DNA from: Deltaproteobacteria bacterium
GTDB taxonomy: Bacteria; Bdellovibrionota; UBA1018; UBA923
Direction of reading: 5' to 3'
DNA: 64,000 bases
Assembly: GCA_016186905.1 (NCBI GenBank)
Contig: JACPKS010000111.1
Span: 1 to 64,000 of the forward strand
Both the position numbers and the translations under genes were made by a program. Below the pieces are notes generated by a model that saw only the letters and a list, made by a program, of their open reading frames with translations, was not told the origin of the DNA and ran no database searches. This document shows positions 59,450-64,000 of this stretch, in pieces; the stretch's first letter is position 1, and every line of letters starts with the position of its first letter.

Positions 59450-60919
59450 ATGAATATCACTGATTTAAGCCGCGTAATCGAACAGGTCGGAAAAGACCGC
59501 GGGATCAAGAAAGAAATCATCATCGAAGCCTTGGAGCAGGCCGTTCTCTCGGCCGCCCAGAAACGCTTCGGCGTCGGCGCCCAGCTCGAGTCGCACTACA
59601 ATCCCGAGTCCGGGGAGATCGAGCTCTTCCAGTTCAAGACCGTCGTGGAAAATGAGGACGAGATCGCCGATCCCGACATGGACATCGACCTCGAGGCCGC
59701 GCGAAGCCTCGATCCTGAAGTCAACATCGGCGACGATCTAGGCATCAAGCTCGATACGCCGACCTTCGGACGCATCGACGCGCAGACCGCGAAGCAGGTC
59801 ATTTTCCAGAAAGTGCGCGACGCCGAGCGCGACATCATCTTCAACGAGTTCATCGGCCGCAAAGGCGAGCTGATCTCGGGCATCGCCCGGCGCGCCGAAC
59901 GCGGAAACGTGGTCATTGATCTCGGCAAGACCGACGCGCTCCTTCCCCGCAGCGAAATCATCCCAGGCGAAACCTACAAGACCGGCGACCGCGTGCAGGC
60001 TTACTTGAGCGACGTCGTCATGACTCCGCGCGGACCGCAGCTTTACCTCACCCGCACGGCTCCGCAGTTCCTGATGAAACTTTTCGAGCAGGAAGTGCCC
60101 GAAATCCGCGACCAGATCGTGGAAATCCGCGTCGCCGCCCGCGAGCCGGGCGCGCGCGCCAAAATCGCGGTCGTGAGCAAGGACCGCGACGTCGACCCGG
60201 TCGGCGCGTGCGTCGGAATGAAAGGCGTGCGCGTGCAGGCCGTGATTCACGAACTGCGCGGCGAGCGCATCGACATCATCCCGTGGAACGAAAACCACGC
60301 GCTCTTCGTGAAGTCGGCGCTCGCTCCCGCCGAAATTTCTTCCATCAAAATGGACGAGCGCAATCGCGCGATGGAAATCATGGTGGAAGACAACCAGCTC
60401 TCGCTCGCCATCGGCAAGCGCGGACAGAACGTGCGGCTGGCGGCGAAGCTCACGGGCTGGAAGCTCGACATCATCTCGAAGACGAAGCTCCAGAAGCGCG
60501 TGGCCGACGCGGTCTTCAACCTGCAGCACATCGACGGCGTCAACGAGACGCTGGCACAGGCCATTTATCAGACGGGCTACCTCAACGTCTTCCAGGTCGC
60601 GGAAGCTCCGGCCGAGAATCTCACGAAAATTCCGGGCTACGGCAGCGAAGAGGAGGCCGCGGGCCTCAAAGCGCGCGCGCAGGCCGTCGTCGAGAAGGGT
60701 GGCGATGCCATCATGCTCAGCAAAGACGGCACGCCGCTCGAGAGCATCCAGACCAAGGCCGGCGCGATGGTCATCGGAACGGCACCGGTGGGCGCCGCGG
60801 CCGGCAACGACGCGAAGTCGATGGCCGAGCAGCGCTTAAGAGAAGCGCTCGCCGCCGCCGGGATGGGAAGCGCGTCCTCGGATGCGCATAAGACCGAGAG
60901 CGAGCACAAGAACAAGTAA
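59450..60919 (+). CDS. nusA: Transcription termination/antitermination factor NusA
   Basis: RNA polymerase-binding elongation factor that modulates pausing and termination. 489 aa. N-terminal domain 1-125, S1 domain about 130-200 (GNVVIDLGKTDALLPRSE), KH1 about 228-290 (REPGARAKIAVVSKD with GACVGMKG), KH2 about 300-375 with the second GxxG loop IGKRGQN. A C-terminal HhH-like unit, NLTKIPGYGSEEEA, is present once, and the tail is Ala-rich. The ATG has GAGAGGA 7 nt upstream. NusA is a likely regulator of the terminator in its own operon leader. Confidence 0.96.
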   Translation: MNITDLSRVIEQVGKDRGIKKEIIIEALEQAVLSAAQKRFGVGAQLESHYNPESGEIELFQFKTVVENEDEIADPDMDIDLEAARSLDPEVNIGDDLGIKLDTPTFGRIDAQTAKQVIFQKVRDAERDIIFNEFIGRKGELISGIARRAERGNVVIDLGKTDALLPRSEIIPGETYKTGDRVQAYLSDVVMTPRGPQLYLTRTAPQFLMKLFEQEVPEIRDQIVEIRVAAREPGARAKIAVVSKDRDVDPVGACVGMKGVRVQAVIHELRGERIDIIPWNENHALFVKSALAPAEISSIKMDERNRAMEIMVEDNQLSLAIGKRGQNVRLAAKLTGWKLDIISKTKLQKRVADAVFNLQHIDGVNETLAQAIYQTGYLNVFQVAEAPAENLTKIPGYGSEEEAAGLKARAQAVVEKGGDAIMLSKDGTPLESIQTKAGAMVIGTAPVGAAAGNDAKSMAEQRLREALAAAGMGSASSDAHKTESEHKNK

Positions 60920-60947
60920 CGTTTTCGACGGAAACGAGGGTTAGTTC

Positions 60948-63767
60948 GTGGTGGAACGCACAGGCCAGGATCAGTTGAATGACAACGCAAGCAGCAAGGG
61001 AGTGGCGGCAATGACAATGACGGAACCGCTCAAGGTATATGAACTCGCCAAAGAGCTCGGGATGGATTCCATCACCCTGCTCGACAAGCTCAAGGAGCTG
61101 TCGATCGCGGTGAAAAGCCATATGAGCGACTTGAGTCCCGCGGACGCCGAAACCGTGCGCAACCACTTCACCAAGCCCAAAGCTCCGGCTGCGAAGGGCG
61201 CGAAGACGGCAAAGACGGCGAAGACGGCGAAGACGACAGCAACGACGAAAGCAGCGACGACGAAAGCAGCGACGACGAAAACGACACGGACGGCGAAGAA
61301 AAAGGAAACGGAAGCCGAGACGGCACCCGCGACCGCGAAGAAAGCAGGCGCCACTGTCATCCGCCGGCGCGCCAAGGGCGCCGAAGCGGAAGTTTCAAAA
61401 AACCTCGACACCGCCGCCGCCCCCGCCGCGGCAGCACCCGCAGTCGAAATGGAGCCTGGCACCGCGCCAGCAGCGGAGGGTTCGGCATCCGAGCTCGCAA
61501 CCGTCGCGAAAGCCGAGACCGCGGCACTCTCCGGCAGCGGCCTGAAAATGCCGTCGCTTCTCGGCGCGCGCAAGGAAGGCCTCACCGCGAAGAACACCGG
61601 CAGCATTCTCACCATCATCAAGGAAGAGCCGCGCAAGATGCCCCTCGTTACGCCGCGGGTACAGCCGCGCGCCACTCCAGCCGGGCCGGCGGGAGTACGC
61701 GGCGAAACCGGCATTATCAATATCGGCAAAGAAGCCATCGCGCGGATGGCCGAAGAAGAGCTCAACTTCAAGAAGAAGGGCGGCGGACGCGGCGAACGCG
61801 AGAAGAGCCCCACTGACGTTCGGGTATCGGACTATCGCGCCAAGAAGGAGCTGGTCTTCCTTCCCAAAAAGAAGAAGGTTCCGATCAATCGCGAAGTCAA
61901 GGCGACTCAGATCACGACGCCGGCCGCGCACAAGCGCGTGATCCGCATCGAGAACGCGGTCTCGGTTTCAGAGCTCGCGCAGCGCATGGGCATCAAAACC
62001 GGCCAGATCATCAAGAAGCTGGTCGGCATGGGCGTGATGGCCACCGTGAACCAGATCCTCGACCTCGACACCGCAACACTGCTCGCGACCGAGTTCGGCT
62101 TCGAGATCGAAAACGTCGCGTTCAAAGAGGAGTCCGTTATTAAAGTCACCGAGGATAAACCCGAGGAAATGCGTCCGCGCGCGCCGATCGTGACCGTCAT
62201 GGGTCACGTCGACCACGGAAAAACTTCGCTGCTCGACGCGATTCGTTCCGCGAACGTCGCCGCCGGCGAAGCGGGCGGCATTACCCAGCACATCGGCGCC
62301 TATACGGTAGAAGTTCCCAACACGAATGGAAAAGCAGGCGAAACCAAGCAGATTACGTTCATCGACACTCCGGGTCACGAAGCGTTCACGATGATGCGCG
62401 CTCGGGGCGCTAACGCCACGGATATCGTGATTCTCGTCGTCGCGGCCGATGACGGCGTCATGCCGCAGACGCGCGAAGCGATCGACCACGCGCGCGCGGC
62501 GGGCGTTCCGATCATCGTCGCGGTCAACAAAATCGACAAACCCAACGCGAATCCCGACAGAGTGCTTAAAGACCTCGCGTCGCTCGACCTGCTCGCCGAA
62601 GAATGGGGCGGACAAACCATCCTCGCGCGCGTTTCGGCGACTCAGGGCACGGGCATCAAGGAATTGCTTGAGAGCATTCTGCTTCAAGCCGAGGTGCTCG
62701 ACCTCAAGGCGAACCCCAACCGGCCTGCCGAAGGCATCGTGCTTGAGGCGAAGCTCGACCGCAATCGCGGTCCGGCCGTAAGCATCCTCGTCAAAAAAGG
62801 CTCGATGAAGATCGGCGACGTCGTCGTCGTGGGCTCCCACTACGGCCGTGTCCGCGCGTTGACATCCCATAAGGGCGAGGCGCTCAAAGAAATCGGGCCG
62901 GCTCACGCCGCCGAGCTCTTGGGTCTTGAAGGCGTGCCCACCGCGGGCGACGCGTTCAACGTCGTGCCGAACGAAGCCGAAGCACGCGAGCTCGCCGAAT
63001 TCCGCGCGCGGAAGTACAAAGCCACGACCGGCACGGTGAAAACCTCGAAGATGTCGCTTGAAGAGCTCTTCAGCAAAGTGCAATCGGGCGAGACGAAGGA
63101 AATGCCCGTCATCCTTAAAACCGACGTGTACGGATCGGCCGAGGCGATCAAAGACAGCCTGACGAAGCTTGCCACCGAAAAGGTGAAGGTCAACGTGATC
63201 CACGCCTCAACGGGCGGAGTCACCGAGAGCGACATCATGCTCGCGACGGCATCAAACGCGATCGTCATCGGCTTCAACGTGCGCCCTGAAACGAAGGCTC
63301 TTGCGCTCGCCGAGGCCGAGAAGATCGATGTCAAATCGTATTCCATCATCTACGAGCTTCTCGATGACGTGAAGAAAGCCATGGCGGGCCTGCTCGACAA
63401 GAAAGCCGTCGAAAAATACCTGGGCCGCGCCGAAGTTCGCGAAATCTTCAACGTTCCCAAGCTCGGCACGATCGCGGGTTGCGCGGTCGTCGACGGAAAA
63501 ATCACGCGCGGCTGCCAGGTGCGCTTGCTGCGCGACAGCCGCGTGATTTACACGGGCAAGCTGGCGTCGCTCCGCCGCTTCAAAGACGACGCGAAAGAAG
63601 TGGCTCAGGGTTACGAGTGCGGCATGGGCATCGAAAACTTCAACGACGTCAAGCAGGGCGACGTGATCGAAGCGTTCACGATCGAGATGATCGAGCAGGC
63701 GCTCACCGATGTCGCTGAGTCTTCCTCCTCTTCCAAGAAGGAAACGCCAAAAGAAGCGAGCAGATGA
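60948..63767 (+). CDS. infB: Translation initiation factor IF-2
   Basis: GTPase placing initiator tRNA on the 30S subunit. 939 aa. GTG start with GAGGG 7 nt upstream. IF2_N domain at about 29-75 ([11 protein letters not shown]), then a low-complexity Lys/Ala/Thr stretch ([11 protein letters not shown]-type repeats, about 80-120) and Ala/Glu-rich linker. A second IF2_N-like domain lies at about 335-390. G1 GHVDHGKT at about 419, G3 DTPGHEAF and G4 NKID are intact, followed by domains II-IV ([27 protein letters not shown]). Its stop overlaps the rbfA start. Confidence 0.97.
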   Translation: MVERTGQDQLNDNASSKGVAAMTMTEPLKVYELAKELGMDSITLLDKLKELSIAVKSHMSDLSPADAETVRNHFTKPKAPAAKGAKTAKTAKTAKTTATTKAATTKAATTKTTRTAKKKETEAETAPATAKKAGATVIRRRAKGAEAEVSKNLDTAAAPAAAAPAVEMEPGTAPAAEGSASELATVAKAETAALSGSGLKMPSLLGARKEGLTAKNTGSILTIIKEEPRKMPLVTPRVQPRATPAGPAGVRGETGIINIGKEAIARMAEEELNFKKKGGGRGEREKSPTDVRVSDYRAKKELVFLPKKKKVPINREVKATQITTPAAHKRVIRIENAVSVSELAQRMGIKTGQIIKKLVGMGVMATVNQILDLDTATLLATEFGFEIENVAFKEESVIKVTEDKPEEMRPRAPIVTVMGHVDHGKTSLLDAIRSANVAAGEAGGITQHIGAYTVEVPNTNGKAGETKQITFIDTPGHEAFTMMRARGANATDIVILVVAADDGVMPQTREAIDHARAAGVPIIVAVNKIDKPNANPDRVLKDLASLDLLAEEWGGQTILARVSATQGTGIKELLESILLQAEVLDLKANPNRPAEGIVLEAKLDRNRGPAVSILVKKGSMKIGDVVVVGSHYGRVRALTSHKGEALKEIGPAHAAELLGLEGVPTAGDAFNVVPNEAEARELAEFRARKYKATTGTVKTSKMSLEELFSKVQSGETKEMPVILKTDVYGSAEAIKDSLTKLATEKVKVNVIHASTGGVTESDIMLATASNAIVIGFNVRPETKALALAEAEKIDVKSYSIIYELLDDVKKAMAGLLDKKAVEKYLGRAEVREIFNVPKLGTIAGCAVVDGKITRGCQVRLLRDSRVIYTGKLASLRRFKDDAKEVAQGYECGMGIENFNDVKQGDVIEAFTIEMIEQALTDVAESSSSSKKETPKEASR

Positions 63768-64000
63768 AACATAAGCCGTTCGTTCAGGAAAGACCGAGCC
63801 ACCGCCCGATGCGGTTTGCCGAGCGCGTGAAGCAGGAGCTCGTCGATCTTGTGCCAGGACACCTCAAAGACCCGCGTCTCTTCGGCCTTCGCCTCCTGAC
63901 GATCACGAGTGTCGAGGTCACGCCCGATCTGCGGCACGGGAACGTGTTGTTTTCGCTCATGGGCCAGCAGAAAAGCGCGCGGCAGATCCGCGAGATCGAA
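63764..64000 (+). CDS. rbfA: Ribosome-binding factor A, partial
   Basis: Begins with ATG overlapping the infB stop (ATGA) and runs off the right edge after 79 codons. RFAERVKQELVDLVPG, then KDPRLFGLRLLTITSVEVTPDLRHG (read as two blocks) shows the RbfA KH-like fold with the DPR motif. Cold-shock 30S maturation factor. The first 12 residues (HKPFVQERPSHR) extend the usual start. Standard operon position after infB. Confidence 0.88.
   Translation, partial: MKHKPFVQERPSHRPMRFAERVKQELVDLVPGHLKDPRLFGLRLLTITSVEVTPDLRHGNVLFSLMGQQKSARQIREIE

Overview
The window is about 64 kb of GC-rich chromosome from a Gram-negative bacterium. It encodes a TatA-type translocase subunit, an ExbB/ExbD (TolQ/TolR-like) pair, several predicted outer-membrane barrels, a heptose-epimerase-like enzyme and several secreted proteins. 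The set of families (a ChaN-like protein, a bacterial deoxyhypusine-synthase-like enzyme, a RAYT-type transposase, an HNH protein with a helical N-terminal half, many TTG starts) reminds me of Bdellovibrionota or other delta-like proteobacteria. That placement is inference; nothing here fixes the taxon. No rRNA, tRNA, CRISPR array or prophage was seen.

Layout. 0-6 kb: M20 peptidase, TatA, SGNH hydrolase, RAYT transposase, a gene-free stretch with a possible IS remnant, an SDR enzyme and a divergent outer-membrane protein. 6-12 kb: argF-argG-argH in overlapping order, then the tRNA threonylcarbamoyl enzyme, converging on ornithine aminotransferase. 12.5-20 kb: a leftward set containing a short ORFan, acyltransferase, PIN-PhoH, two envelope proteins, an aminotransferase, coaD, rsmD and a small acidic protein. 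20-26 kb: three rightward genes, led by a 947-aa protein that looks like an N6-methyltransferase with its catalytic motifs lost, then a small protein and a ChaN-like protein. 26-29 kb: an NtrB/NtrC-like two-component pair. 29-32 kb: DUF433/DUF5615 toxin-antitoxin pair, thioesterase, HNH protein, and an AT-richer secreted JAMM-like protein. 32-39.5 kb: DHS-like enzyme, heptose epimerase, a 972-aa lipoprotein with an NTase-like motif, and MetRS. 39.7-43 kb: an ABC importer (ATPase plus a fused double permease) separated by 30-bp palindromic repeats. 43-50 kb: HD-GYP and GAF-like proteins sharing repeat-rich linkers, ExbB/ExbD, and aconitase. 50-57 kb: PilZ-like, RNase D, UDG, YceI and ORFan secreted proteins, one with a frameshift in its signal peptide. 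57-64 kb: gltX divergent from rimP-nusA-infB-rbfA, with an intrinsic terminator in the rimP leader.

The most unusual feature is the density of short palindromic elements. Many sit directly at stop codons (after the 20.2-kb gene, the ABC ATPase, aconitase, gltX, the 15-kb barrel and the 50.9-kb gene). Others sit inside low-complexity protein linkers. Between copies the stems differ by compensatory changes, so base pairing rather than primary sequence seems to be maintained. A single RAYT-like transposase gene lies in the same window.
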